Positions 24,629 to 33,861 of a stretch of 64,000 nt of DNA are shown here, piece by piece; within the stretch, counting starts at the first letter, position 1; each line of letters starts with the position of its first letter. Under the pieces are notes generated by a model. It was not told where the DNA came from, did no database searches, and saw nothing but the letters and a program-made list of their open reading frames with translations. The DNA lies in NCBI RefSeq assembly GCF_036345255.1, contig NZ_CP107783.1, positions 1,922,001 to 1,986,000 on the forward strand. The letters are read 5' to 3'. Made by a program: the position numbers and the translations under genes. This DNA is from Streptomyces sp. NBC_00569 (GTDB taxonomy: Bacteria; Actinomycetota; Actinomycetes; Streptomycetales; Streptomycetaceae).

Positions 24629-27237
24629 CAGGCCTCGCTTTGCCCGACGCCGTCGATGTCACCTTCTGGCTCGTCCACGGCTTGTGGTGGTTGTTCGTGC
24701 ACTGGTACGCGCTGTTTGCCGTGGTCCTGGCGGGGTGGGCCGGGTGGGAGGTGATCGTGCGCAAGGTGGCGGCGAAGGCCTCGCGCGAGCGGTGCGTGCT
24801 GCAGGTGACACCCGCCCCGTACTTCGATCCGGATGAGGAACGGGTGCTGCGGCAGGGGATGGCGGTCTTGCAGGCCGCGAACACGCTGCCTTGGTGGGCG
24901 CCCAAGCGCAGCCGCACGATACGCATCCGGCTGCGTTCGGACGAACACCATCCGCTGGCCTACCAGTTGGAAGGGCCTGCGGGTGCGCAGAAGTTTCTGC
25001 GCACCAGTTCTTTCGGTGACGCGGTGACGATCAGTGCCCTGGATCGGGCGGCCGGCGTCCCGGATGACAGTCGCAAGTTCGAGGTGCGTTCGGAGATGGT
25101 GCTGCGCGGTAATCCGGCGGCCTACCTGCGCAAGGTGCCCCTTGACCCTGATCCGCTGCAGCCGATCGTGGACGCCGTGTCCGCGCTGAAGGCGGAGCTC
25201 GGTGACCTGGTGGAGATCTGTGTCGATGTGCAGCCCGCTCCGCGGTGGGCGCTGCGTTTGCAGCGGCTGCAGCTGGTTCGGCGGGCGCGCGGTGAGGAGC
25301 AGAGGGAGGCCGGTGTCGTCTCTCGGTGGTCGCGCCGGGAGGCCACTGCGGCCGCTGATTCCCTGCGTGCTCTCGCGCGCGGCGACATGAGGACCGCTCC
25401 TGTGGTGGTGCCGCAGGTCCGGCGTATTGACCGGGACAAAGCCCTCGGCAAGCTCGCTAGCGATGCTCCCCTGGCCAGGGTGCAGGTCCTGATTCGCTGC
25501 GCGTCCGATCAGGAAGGCCGTGCCAGGGCGCTGGCGTCCCAAGTTGGGGCAGGCTTGCAGGTGTTCACGAGTGAGGTGCGACTTGTGCCGCGCGGGATCC
25601 GTCTGCTGGGCTGGTGCTGGGGGCCCGATCAGTGGCCGTTCAAGTCGGGCTGGCAGCGCCGGTGGGACTGCGGTCATTGTCGCCCGCCGCGCGCGAACCT
25701 GGCCCGGCTGCCGGAACTCGCCGGGTTGCTCAAGCCGCCCACGGTGCATTGCCGTCTGCCGCTGCTGCCCGCCCAGCTTCCCACGTTCGAGGCCGACAAG
25801 ATGAGCGAACTGCTGCTGCAGGGCGCCGTCGTAGAGGCGGATGGCACGCGGCGTCTGATCGCTACCTACGAGGAGGAGACGCTGTTCGAGACTGGGCTGG
25901 GCAAGGCCGGCGGTGGGAAGACGGAACGCGCGCTCGCGCAGGCCATCATGGTCGCTCACGCGGGTGGCGGGCTGCTGTATGTGGACCCGCACCGCGACTC
26001 CTGGGACCGCGCCGCGCCCTACCTCGCCCACCTAGACATCATGGACCGTATCCAGCTCATCGACCTCAATCCTGGCGTCGGCGCGGGTCTTGTGGGCAGC
26101 TGGAATCTGCTCGACATGAGTCACACCCGGTCCCGGCACGATGTCGTCGCCTCCGTCGTCGACGGCCTGGCCGCAGGCATGAGCTGGGACGACACCCAGA
26201 CCCCTCGCGGCATCACCATTCTCACCGCTTGCGTCCAGGTCCTGGCCGCCCTCAACAGCCGCGCCTGCCGCAACGGGAAGCCTCAGGCCCAGGCCACTGT
26301 GTTCCACATCCGGGCCCTGCTCACCGACAACAACTTCCGCGCCCAGGCTCTTCGCACCGTGCTCGGCGACCTCGGCGAGGAAACGACCAGCTGGTGGACC
26401 ACGGTGTTCCCCACCCTGTCCTTCGACGCGTTCGGCATCATCCTCAACCCGCTCGCCCGCCTTGCAGCAAACCCCGTCTACTACGCCTTCCTCGGTCAGC
26501 CCATCAGTCACTTCGACCTGCGCACCGCCATGGACCACAGGCGGATCGTGTGGGTCTGCACGGCCGGCAACAGCCCCACCGACCGCCTCCTGTCCTCCCT
26601 GATCGCACACGAACTGCTCCGTGCCGGCCGTTCCCGAAGAGACACCCCGACCGGTGACCGCGTCCCCTTCCGCGCCTACCTGGACGAACTGATCACCATC
26701 GCCGGCAGCGCGCCCGAGTCACTGGCTGCCATGTTCGAAGACCTCCGCAAGTTCAAGGTGCGCATCCACGGCATGACCCAGGCCCTTGGACGCCTGCCGC
26801 AGGCGGTACGCGACGCACTCCTGCAGAACTCCTCATCCCTCGCCACGACCACCGGTTCCCGCAAGGTCATCGCCTCGATCACCGCAGAGTGGGGCGACAA
26901 GCCCAGCCCCGAGCAGGTGATCGCGCTGCCCCGCTACCAGCACTACGCCTCGTTCACCGTCAACGGCCAACGCATCGGCCCGCTGCGCCTGCACGGCATC
27001 CACCTCGACGACGACTTCAAGAACCTGGCCCGCCCCAGGGCCGTCCCCGCTCTGGTCAACGCCGCACACAGAGGCGCCGGCAGTCGCCCACTGACCGAAC
27101 AGAGCACCCGCGCTGCGGCCCAGACCGACCACGTGCGCGCTCAGCTCGGCCAGACCACGCCCCCAGCCTGCGCCACACCGGGTACCAGGGCGACGCCGGC
27201 CACAGGCGTCACTGCCCTCAGCAAACCGTTCAACTGA
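24625..27237 (+). CDS. virD4: VirD4-like type IV coupling ATPase
   Basis: 870 aa from ATG 24625 (ATGA overlap). One N-terminal membrane region (FWLVHGLWWLFVHWYALFAV) precedes a large cytoplasmic part. Walker A is GKAGGGKT (426-433) and Walker B lies in FRAYLDEL (D687-E688). The late HGMTQALGRLPQAVRDALLQ and NSSSLATTTGS motifs are typical of TraG/VirD4-class conjugation ATPases. It would bring DNA or protein substrates to the channel. Last gene of the coupled operon. Confidence 0.88.
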   Translation: MTGLALPDAVDVTFWLVHGLWWLFVHWYALFAVVLAGWAGWEVIVRKVAAKASRERCVLQVTPAPYFDPDEERVLRQGMAVLQAANTLPWWAPKRSRTIRIRLRSDEHHPLAYQLEGPAGAQKFLRTSSFGDAVTISALDRAAGVPDDSRKFEVRSEMVLRGNPAAYLRKVPLDPDPLQPIVDAVSALKAELGDLVEICVDVQPAPRWALRLQRLQLVRRARGEEQREAGVVSRWSRREATAAADSLRALARGDMRTAPVVVPQVRRIDRDKALGKLASDAPLARVQVLIRCASDQEGRARALASQVGAGLQVFTSEVRLVPRGIRLLGWCWGPDQWPFKSGWQRRWDCGHCRPPRANLARLPELAGLLKPPTVHCRLPLLPAQLPTFEADKMSELLLQGAVVEADGTRRLIATYEEETLFETGLGKAGGGKTERALAQAIMVAHAGGGLLYVDPHRDSWDRAAPYLAHLDIMDRIQLIDLNPGVGAGLVGSWNLLDMSHTRSRHDVVASVVDGLAAGMSWDDTQTPRGITILTACVQVLAALNSRACRNGKPQAQATVFHIRALLTDNNFRAQALRTVLGDLGEETTSWWTTVFPTLSFDAFGIILNPLARLAANPVYYAFLGQPISHFDLRTAMDHRRIVWVCTAGNSPTDRLLSSLIAHELLRAGRSRRDTPTGDRVPFRAYLDELITIAGSAPESLAAMFEDLRKFKVRIHGMTQALGRLPQAVRDALLQNSSSLATTTGSRKVIASITAEWGDKPSPEQVIALPRYQHYASFTVNGQRIGPLRLHGIHLDDDFKNLARPRAVPALVNAAHRGAGSRPLTEQSTRAAAQTDHVRAQLGQTTPPACATPGTRATPATGVTALSKPFN

Positions 27238-27517
27238 AGAACCAGACAGCCGCACAAGGTTGACAAAGCCGCTGGTTGGGTCCGCCGGCGTCAGCGTCCC
27301 GTCTGCGGGCTCTGCCACGCCGTTTGACTGTGACGTTGTCCAGCGGCCCCGTCATGGCGTCTTCCAGCGGCCCCAGTAGATGAAGATCCTGTGCCTCCTG
27401 GACGTCTTCAAGTGGCCCCGGGGATGGCCTGCGCTGGGACCACTTGAGGGGTTCTTCGGGCTCCTCTCCGGGGGGGCTCGGGGCGTCTGAGACCGCGTTA
27501 GAGATCTGCCGTATCCC

Positions 27518-28402
27518 TTGGCTGGAGAGGCCGTTGAGCCTTGGGTGAGTGGTTCTGAGGGCGGGTATCCGTCAGATCTGTCGGATGCGCAGTGGGTGTT
27601 GATCGAGCCGTTACTGCCAGCGGCGAGGGTGGGACCGAAGGGCGGGCGGCGAGAGAAGCACCCGCGGCGGCGGATCGTGGACGCGATCTCCTACGTGGTG
27701 CGGACCGGGTGTGCCTGGCGGCAGCTGGCGAAGGACTTTCCGCCCTGGCCGACGGTGTACTGGTATTTCACCTGGTGGCACGACGACGGCACTGTCGAGC
27801 GCATCCACGACGCCCTGCGAGACAAAGTGCGCGATGCCGTCGGGCGCGACACCGAGCCAAGCGCGGGCCTGATCGATTCACAGTCGGTTCGGTCTGCCGA
27901 CACAGTGCCCATGGGAACCAGAGGGTTCGATGCGGGGAAGAAAGTGAAGGGCCGCAAACGGTTCATCGTCACGGACACCCTCGGCTTGCTTCTGGCGGTG
28001 CACGTGGTCGCAGCGAACATCCAGGACCGTGACGGCGCGAAGCGTTCATTGCTGTGGATCCGCCTGGAACACCCGGGCGTGCAGAAGATCTGGGCCGACC
28101 AAGGCTTCGCCGGACGCCTCGTGGAGTGGACCAGTACCGTCCTCGGCCGCGAGCTAGAGATCGTGCGCAAGGCCCCGGGCCAGCGCGGTTTCCAGGTCCA
28201 GCCGAAGCGGTGGGCCGTCGAGCGCACACTCTCGTGGATCACCTCCCATCGGCGCCTGGCCCGCGACTACGAAACCAGTCCGGCCCGGTCCGAGACCATG
28301 ATTCGCTGGGCGATGATCGGCATCATGGTCCGTCGACTCACTCGAGGCCGGCCAGCCTCACGCCCAGGACCCCGTCCCCTCTCGTCCAAGCCTGGCCTGT
28401 GA
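27518..28402 (+). CDS. IS5-family transposase
   Basis: 294 aa. It has the N-terminal YPSDLSDAQWVLIEPLLP and the DDE core: DSQSVRSAD, WADQGFAG and a RWAVERTLSWI (Y/RxxE) region. The frame is intact. I could not define its terminal repeats. The start may be the GTG at 27518 or a later codon before YPSDLSD. Confidence 0.9.
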   Translation: MAGEAVEPWVSGSEGGYPSDLSDAQWVLIEPLLPAARVGPKGGRREKHPRRRIVDAISYVVRTGCAWRQLAKDFPPWPTVYWYFTWWHDDGTVERIHDALRDKVRDAVGRDTEPSAGLIDSQSVRSADTVPMGTRGFDAGKKVKGRKRFIVTDTLGLLLAVHVVAANIQDRDGAKRSLLWIRLEHPGVQKIWADQGFAGRLVEWTSTVLGRELEIVRKAPGQRGFQVQPKRWAVERTLSWITSHRRLARDYETSPARSETMIRWAMIGIMVRRLTRGRPASRPGPRPLSSKPGL

Positions 28403-28436
28403 GTGCTTCCGTTGAGGTGTCTGGTTGGATTCGGAC

Positions 28437-28940
28437 ATGGGCAACGGTAGCCACGAGGATTCAGGTCTCTCCAAGAGCACATGGAGCGACACAGATTTCG
28501 AAGACATGGGGTGGCATGACGCCACCATCCACGGCTTGTCCGTCCAACCGACCAAAGACATCCTGCCGCGTCTTCTCCTCGACCTCGACTACATCGTCCG
28601 CTGGGTCCACCCGGTCCCGCCCGCAACACACTTTTCGTTCTGGGTCTCTCCGGCGACACTCGTCTTCGAAGATGTCTTCGACCTTGAGGGCGACCTCGAC
28701 TTTAAGGGGCTAGCCCTGGACTTGGAGGTCGACAGGGTGCACCGGCTGGTGCCGAATGATGCCCGCCCGGACTTTGCACACTGTCCGCTCTGGCACATCG
28801 ACGGCCACACGTTTGACTTGAAGTTCCGGGCTTCGGGCTTCCAGCAGTACTTCCGGCAGATTCCGAGGCTCATATCCCGGCAGGCATTGCCCTACGTCGA
28901 ACGCGGGGGTTGCGCCTTCACCGAACTTGGCTTCAGCTGA
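28437..28940 (+). CDS. hypothetical protein, IS21-bounded passenger
   Basis: 167 aa from ATG 28437. Recognisable segments are STWSDTDFEDMGWHDATIHG and VHPVPPATHFSFWVSPATLV, typical of a widespread family of small soluble proteins that have the look of immunity or antitoxin-like proteins. I cannot name the family. It lies between two IS5-type elements. Confidence 0.7.
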   Translation: MGNGSHEDSGLSKSTWSDTDFEDMGWHDATIHGLSVQPTKDILPRLLLDLDYIVRWVHPVPPATHFSFWVSPATLVFEDVFDLEGDLDFKGLALDLEVDRVHRLVPNDARPDFAHCPLWHIDGHTFDLKFRASGFQQYFRQIPRLISRQALPYVERGGCAFTELGFS

Positions 28941-29027
28941 CTGGTGACCTGCCGAGGCATCTGCCAACAGTGAGCACAACAAACGCGTCGACACAACCTG
29001 GGCTGGCCAGATCTCAAACGCGGTCTG

Positions 29028-30124
29028 AAAGAGTGTTTTGTCCTGGTGAGGTTGTTTGGTGGCGCTTTGGGGTGCGGGCTGGCTAGGGATGTGCGAGGTA
29101 GACGAGTTCAACGCGGCGTATGGGGCTAGCGTCATCTTCCGAAGGGCCGACTCTCACTGGTCGCTCCCGTCTGATCCCAACGCGCCCCCGCTTGACGTTG
29201 TTTGCGCCCTGTGGAGACGACCTGCTCGCCGGTACTACCGAAACATGACACGACACCGCCCGTATCCCAGCGACCTCTCCGATGCCCGCTGGGAACTGAT
29301 CGGGCCCACACTCACCACCTGGCGGACCAACCGGAAAAGCAAGGGCCTGACCATCGGCCGACCACCCGAGCATGACCTGCGCCGCATCATGGATGCCGTC
29401 CTCTACGTCGACCGCACCGGCATTCCATGGCGTTACCTGCCGCATGACTTCGCACCCTGGGAAACGGTCTACGGCTACTTCGCCGCCTGGCAGAAAGAAG
29501 GCGTCTTCGACCAACTCAACGGTCTCCTGCGGCGTCTCGTGCGCGAGGCCGATGGCCGCGACAGAGAGCCGACTGCATGCGTACTGGACGCACAGAGTGT
29601 GAAGACCTCCGCGAACGTGCCCGCGGCCGGCCAGGGCATTGATGCCGGCAAGAAAATCGCAGGCCGCAAGCGCCATATCGGAGTGGACACCCTCGGCCTG
29701 CTCCTGGCTGTGTGGGTCACCGCGGCGAGCGTTTCCGACAACGTCGGAGGCATGCACCTGATGTCCCACATCGCCACCACCAACCCCCGCGTGACCAAGG
29801 CATGGGCCGACTCCGGCTACCGCACCAAAGCCATCGACCACGGCGCCACACTCGGCATCGACGTCGAGGTCGTCCAACGCAACCCCGGCGTCAAAGGATT
29901 CAAAGTCATCCCCCGACGCTGGGTTGTTGAGCGGACATTCGGCTGGCTGATGCACCACCGCCGCCTCGCCCGCGACTACGAAACCCACCCCCACCGCTCC
30001 GAAGCCATAATCCACGTCGCGATGATCGACCTCATGAGCCGACGCCTCACCCGCGAATCCACCCCGAACTGGCGCAACACCTGAACCTCGAACCAAACAA
30101 CCTCACCAGGACAAAACACTCTTT
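29028..30124 (+). mobile_element. IS5-type insertion sequence with 33-bp perfect inverted repeats
   Basis: 29028-29060 and 30092-30124 are perfect 33-bp inverted repeats beginning AAAGAGTGTTTTGTCC. They enclose one transposase gene. The element is 1,097 bp and looks intact and recent. No clear target duplication was recognised. Confidence 0.92.
29245..30084 (+). CDS. IS5-family transposase
   Basis: 279 aa from ATG 29245; the frame is open back to 29056 but the family begins RPYPSDLSDARWELI. DDE residues lie in VLDAQSVKTSA, AWADSGYRTK and RRWVVERTFGWL. It ends eight bases before the right inverted repeat. The element interrupts the segment between the hypothetical gene and the PPOX-type gene. 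Confidence 0.93.
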   Translation: MTRHRPYPSDLSDARWELIGPTLTTWRTNRKSKGLTIGRPPEHDLRRIMDAVLYVDRTGIPWRYLPHDFAPWETVYGYFAAWQKEGVFDQLNGLLRRLVREADGRDREPTACVLDAQSVKTSANVPAAGQGIDAGKKIAGRKRHIGVDTLGLLLAVWVTAASVSDNVGGMHLMSHIATTNPRVTKAWADSGYRTKAIDHGATLGIDVEVVQRNPGVKGFKVIPRRWVVERTFGWLMHHRRLARDYETHPHRSEAIIHVAMIDLMSRRLTRESTPNWRNT

Positions 30125-30188
30125 GAGGCTTTGGTCGTAGGTCGTAGGTCGGTGGTGAAGTGACCGGCGGAAGCGGAAGATTGGCGAT

Positions 30189-30626
30189 GTGGAATCTTCT
30201 GGTTTTGATGTGGACGCTTTCCTGCAGCGGCCGCTCACCGCTCGTATCGCGACGAGCGGGCCGACGGTGCGTCCTGTCTGGTTTCTCTGGGAAGAGGGAG
30301 CCTTCTGGACCTTGACGGGCCCGTGGGCCCGGCTGTTCGACCGGGTGAAGGGTGACCCGAACGTCGCCCTCGTGGTGGACGAGTGCGATCTCGTGACGGG
30401 GCGTGTCCGGCAGGTGATCGCTCGGGGCCAGGCCGAGCTTGTGCCCTTCGATGTGCCGCGGGGGCGGCGCAAGCTTGTTCGCTATCTGGGGGCGGACGAG
30501 GCTCTGTGGGACGAGCGTTTCGTGCACTACCTGCACGGTGATCCGGGCGAACGAGGCACGATGTGGCTGCGTTTGATGCCTGCCTCGCTTACCGCGACGG
30601 ACCTCAGCTACTCCGTGGCGTCGTGA
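30189..30626 (+). CDS. pyridoxamine 5'-phosphate oxidase-like (PPOX) family protein
   Basis: 145 aa from GTG 30189. The split-barrel flavin-binding pattern is visible (TARIATSGPTVRPVWFLWEE, FDRVKGDPNVALVVDE). Such proteins bind FMN, F420 or haem and act on unknown small molecules. Its 3' end overlaps the convergent istB remnant, showing that the junction with the IS21 remnant is recent. Confidence 0.8.
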   Translation: MESSGFDVDAFLQRPLTARIATSGPTVRPVWFLWEEGAFWTLTGPWARLFDRVKGDPNVALVVDECDLVTGRVRQVIARGQAELVPFDVPRGRRKLVRYLGADEALWDERFVHYLHGDPGERGTMWLRLMPASLTATDLSYSVAS

Positions 30627-31036
30627 CGGTGTGCTTCGCGGCGTCGTTCTTCTGCGCCTTGGTGCGGGCCAGGCGGTAGGACTCGGTTCCGGTCTCGATG
30701 ATGGTGGCGTTGAACGTGAGTCGGTCCACCATCGCTGCGCAGAGCCGTGGGTCGGTGAAGGTCCGGCTCCAGCCGGTGAACGCCTCGTTGGAAGCGATGC
30801 TTGCGCGGGGCCTCCAGATCAGCCCGCAGCCAGGCGTCGACCGTCTTCTTGTACGGCTCCATCCGAGGTGACGTCCGCACTGTCCGACGGCGCGGAGTGG
30901 GCACCGGCGAGGACAGAGCCTCGCGTACGAGCCGACGGTGGACGCCGTACTTCCGCGACAGAGCCCGGATCGACATCTGCCGCTGCCAGCTGTCCCGCCG
31001 GATCCGGGCGAACAGCTCTTGCTTGGACATAGACAT
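30604..31036 (-). pseudogene. istA-istB deletion remnant of an IS21 element
   Basis: From ATG 31036 the frame encodes the IstA N-terminus (MSKQELFARIRRDSWQRQMS, ALSRKYGVHRRLVREALSSP) to about 30800. There it is joined in a different frame to the C-terminal 60 residues of the IstB helper ATPase (ASNEAFTGWSRTFTDPRLCA, DRLTFNATIIETGTESYRLA) ending at 30604. The catalytic core of IstA and the P-loop of IstB are gone, so the element cannot move by itself. Confidence 0.85.
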
Positions 31037-31193
31037 CCACAGCACGGCCCCTGCCGGAGACCACAGGAACCGTCTCACCGCAAGAGCCGGGGTGGGGACA
31101 CTTCGCCCCGTCACCACCCCTCAATGCACCCGCGAGCCCCATCTACTGGGGCCGCTGGAAGACGTCATGCCGGGGCCGCTGGACAACGTCACA

Positions 31194-31405
31194 GGTACGT
31201 TGTTCGTGCAGCGCCGACTCCCGCGCCGCCTGCCACCGGGGGCGCGTGTTTTTTGGAGCAGCTCGCCGAAGTGTGCCGAGAGATGCCGGACAGCGCAGGA
31301 TGGGAACGGGCCGCACGGTCCCGGGCTTACGTCACAACTCACAGGCCTCGTATGGCTGTTCTCGTGTCACGGGCCGACGGCATGACGCTCTTGATCGTCT
31401 GCTGA
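31194..31405 (+). pseudogene. C-terminal gene fragment cut by the IS21 end
   Basis: The frame reads FLEQLAEVCREMPDSAGWER then RMAVLVSRADGMTLLIVC and stops at 31405. It has good coding character but no start after the IS end at 31193. Probably the stump of a gene interrupted by the IS21-type element. Confidence 0.35.
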
Positions 31406-31428
31406 ACGGCGCCTAGGCTCTCGTGCCC

Positions 31429-32592
31429 ATGGGGATGGGGGAGCCGGATCGCGTGCGGCGGGCATGGCGCGATGGATTGGTCAGGCATCGTGTAGTCGCA
31501 GCTCTGCTGGCCGGGGCGGCGGGGCTGGTCATTTTGGGCACGGTGTTCGTCGTACTGCCGGGTGTGGTGGTCGACCACGATCTCGCCGGGGCGAGCGTTG
31601 CCGCGCAGGATCGGCTGAAGGCGGTGAACGATGTCCGTACGACGCTTTTGCAGGTGGTCGGTGGCCTGGTCGTGCTCTTCGGCGCGTACGCCACGTGGCG
31701 GCAACTGCGGGTGAGTCAGGACAGTTTGCGCGCCACCCAGGAGGGCTACGTCACCGACCGATTCAGCCGGGCCGTCGACCAGCTGGGCAGCGACAAGCTG
31801 GATGTGCGCATCGGCGGGTTGCACGCGCTGTGGCGGATCGCGGAGCAGTCCGCCCGCGACCGGGAAGCCATCATCTCCATCCAGGCTGCGTATCTGCGTA
31901 CACATCTGCCCTGGCCACCCGTCGGGCCGGAATCACCGGCGGCAGACGTGCCCATCAATGCAATCGCGCCCTTGGAGACTCGCGCCGCCGACGCCCAGGT
32001 GGCGCTGACCGCGCTCGGCGTGTTGTGCCAGCATCGGGAGCAGTCCTGGGTCAATCTCAGCATCACCGACTTGCGGCGGGCCGACTGCGACGGGCTGTGG
32101 TTCCCAGAGGTCAACTTCGACCGCGCTTGCATGGAGGCGGCGGGCCTTTACCACGCCAATCTGACCCAGGCGTCGCTGGTCTCGGTCAACCTGCGGCACG
32201 CCGACCTCACGACTGCAATTCTCCGCCGGGCTCGCTGCATTCTGGCCGACCTGCGGGGCGCGAAGCTGGTCGAAACCGACTTGCGTGACGCCGACTTCAC
32301 CGAGACCGACCTGCGCGAGGCAAACCTGCGCAAGGCCGACGCCCACGGCGCGGTCTTCCACCGGGCCGACCTGCGCATGGCTGACTTGCGCGGCTGTGAC
32401 TTGAGGACCGCCAACCTTGCCGAAGCACGCCTGAGGGGCGCCCTGGCCAGCGAGCACACCCGCTGGCCCGCCGACTTCGACCATACGGCTGCCGGGGTCG
32501 TCGACACCGATGAACCCGGCCCCGAGCCCTCGCCCCTGCTCCAGCCGCCGGGGATGACGTGGCAGGCACCGCCGCTGCGTTCCACTCCCTGA
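31429..32592 (+). CDS. pentapeptide-repeat membrane protein
   Basis: 387 aa from ATG 31429 (GTG 31423 is an alternative). Two N-terminal membrane helices (VVAALLAGAAGLVILGTVFV and LLQVVGGLVVLFGAYATWRQ) are followed by a linker and roughly 25 pentapeptide units of A(D/N)Lxx type from about residue 205 to 345 (for example ADLTTAILRRARCILADLRG). Such proteins are common in Streptomyces with no known specific role. Confidence 0.85.
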   Translation: MGMGEPDRVRRAWRDGLVRHRVVAALLAGAAGLVILGTVFVVLPGVVVDHDLAGASVAAQDRLKAVNDVRTTLLQVVGGLVVLFGAYATWRQLRVSQDSLRATQEGYVTDRFSRAVDQLGSDKLDVRIGGLHALWRIAEQSARDREAIISIQAAYLRTHLPWPPVGPESPAADVPINAIAPLETRAADAQVALTALGVLCQHREQSWVNLSITDLRRADCDGLWFPEVNFDRACMEAAGLYHANLTQASLVSVNLRHADLTTAILRRARCILADLRGAKLVETDLRDADFTETDLREANLRKADAHGAVFHRADLRMADLRGCDLRTANLAEARLRGALASEHTRWPADFDHTAAGVVDTDEPGPEPSPLLQPPGMTWQAPPLRSTP

Positions 32593-32601
32593 CCCAGACG
32601 C

Positions 32602-32643
32602 GCCGGTCAAGTCTGCGGCGACCGTGATCCGCCTGACCGGCGT
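32602..32643. terminator. hairpin between convergent genes
   Basis: CGCCGGTCA (32602-32610) pairs with TGACCGGCG (32635-32643), nine perfect base pairs with a 24-base loop. It lies 10 bp after the pentapeptide gene and before the convergent MerR gene. Confidence 0.45.
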
Positions 32644-32738
32644 CACTTCTCCCACGGGCGTCCTGATCGCACAGGGGCCCAGGCCGCCGGACGGGTACGG
32701 GAGTTGATATCGCTCCCGAGGTCGTCAGTTGCATGCGG

Positions 32739-33503
32739 TCAGCTCAGCCGGGCATCGGCGTACACGGTCATCGCATCACGTTGGTAGACGGCGAGACCGT
32801 CGGCGATCTTGTCGAAGTTGGCCCGCATCTGCGGGTCATCGACATAGGTCTGACCCACTCCCTTGTACGCGGCCGCCGTCGGGGTCCAGAACCGGCAGAT
32901 GCCCTGGTAGTTGGCGCCCACCTCGGCCTGTACCGCTGGATCGGATACCGGCGTGCCGGCCACCATGAACTCCGCCATACGGATCATCTGCGCCGTCACC
33001 TCACGCTGCCAGCGCTCCGTGTCCTCGGAGGTCATCGCCTCGACGGCCTGCCGGGACTGCTCCCACTCCTGCGGCCACCGCTCCCGTACCTCGGCCTCTG
33101 CCTCGGAGGGGGGCTGGAACCCCTCGAACAGGTTCGCCGGCCTGTTGATCTTCGTCATATGGCCCTTGTCCTTGCCTTCTTCCAGTTCGGCGATGGTGCG
33201 GCCGACCGTACGGGCCAGCGTCTCCAGCCGGTCCCGTTGCGCGAGCAGCCGTTGGTGATGCTCACGGAGCACGGCCACCTGGTCGAGCTGACTGTCCAGG
33301 ACCGCCTGGATCTCGCGCAGCCCCAGGTCCAGTTCCCGCATCAGCAGGATCTGCTGCAACCGCAGCAGATCGGCCTCCTCGTAATAGCGGTGACCGTTGC
33401 TCCCGATCCATGCCGGCGGCAGCAGGCCGATCTCGTCGTAATGCCGCAGCGTCCGCGATGTCACCTTGGACATCCGCGCCACCTCCGCGATCGACCAGGC
33501 CAT
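32739..33503 (-). CDS. TipA-like MerR-family regulator with TipAS domain
   Basis: 254 aa from ATG 33503. The N-terminal MerR winged helix (SIAEVARMSKVTSRTLRHYD) and coiled-coil dimer helix are followed by a TipAS antibiotic-sensing domain (EVRERWPQEWEQSRQAVEAM, GICRFWTPTAAAYKGVGQTY). TipAL proteins covalently bind thiopeptide-type drugs and activate their own promoter. The ligand here is unknown. Confidence 0.9.
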   Translation of the reverse strand: MAWSIAEVARMSKVTSRTLRHYDEIGLLPPAWIGSNGHRYYEEADLLRLQQILLMRELDLGLREIQAVLDSQLDQVAVLREHHQRLLAQRDRLETLARTVGRTIAELEEGKDKGHMTKINRPANLFEGFQPPSEAEAEVRERWPQEWEQSRQAVEAMTSEDTERWQREVTAQMIRMAEFMVAGTPVSDPAVQAEVGANYQGICRFWTPTAAAYKGVGQTYVDDPQMRANFDKIADGLAVYQRDAMTVYADARLS

Positions 33504-33523
33504 TGCCGGTGCCTCCCTCGCCG

Positions 33524-33540
33524 GGCCGGTCTCTCCGGCC
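33524..33540. promoter_or_regulatory. palindromic operator candidate for the TipA-like regulator
   Basis: GGCCGG-TCTCT-CCGGCC is a perfect 6-bp dyad with a 5-bp spacer, 21 bp upstream of the regulator start. MerR proteins bind such dyads in the promoter spacer, so autoregulation is plausible. Confidence 0.4.
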
Positions 33541-33861
33541 ACACACACGACCGTAGAAGTTGCCGCAACGGAAAGCACAAGCCCGAAGCCCTGTTGGACA
33601 GAAGGTACCCAGAGACACGAGACCGAGGCAGACGTCCGTCAGCGCCGAGGCGATGGCATTCTCTGGCGGCGTGTAGTCACCGATCGGTCGCTGGCCCCGT
33701 CTTGGCGCGGGCCGGTTACCGAACCGAGTGATCAAGTTCGACCCGTCATTCGACGACGGACGTTAAAGATCAAGTTAACGGAAGGCTATCCGGATCCGGT
33801 TTCGCGACATTTCGACCGTGCCCCTATGCATCAAAGGTCAGCCAGAGGATCATGCGGGGCC

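Larger units (their letters stand above)
27329..31193. mobile_element. 3.9-kb segment bounded by inverted IS21-type ends
   Basis: The 51 bases at 27329-27379 and 31143-31193 are inverted copies with two mismatches, starting TGTGACGTTGTCCAGCGG. Each holds repeated '(C/T)CCAGCGGCCCC' boxes, as in IS21 ends, and the left end has further related boxes to about 27450. Next to the right end lies an istA-istB deletion remnant. The interior also holds two IS5-type elements and two unrelated genes. No target duplication is visible. Confidence 0.7.

Noticed and set aside
29083-30096. Minus-strand 337-codon frame inside the IS5-type element
   Set aside because: It is fully antisense to a clear DDE transposase and shows no family features.
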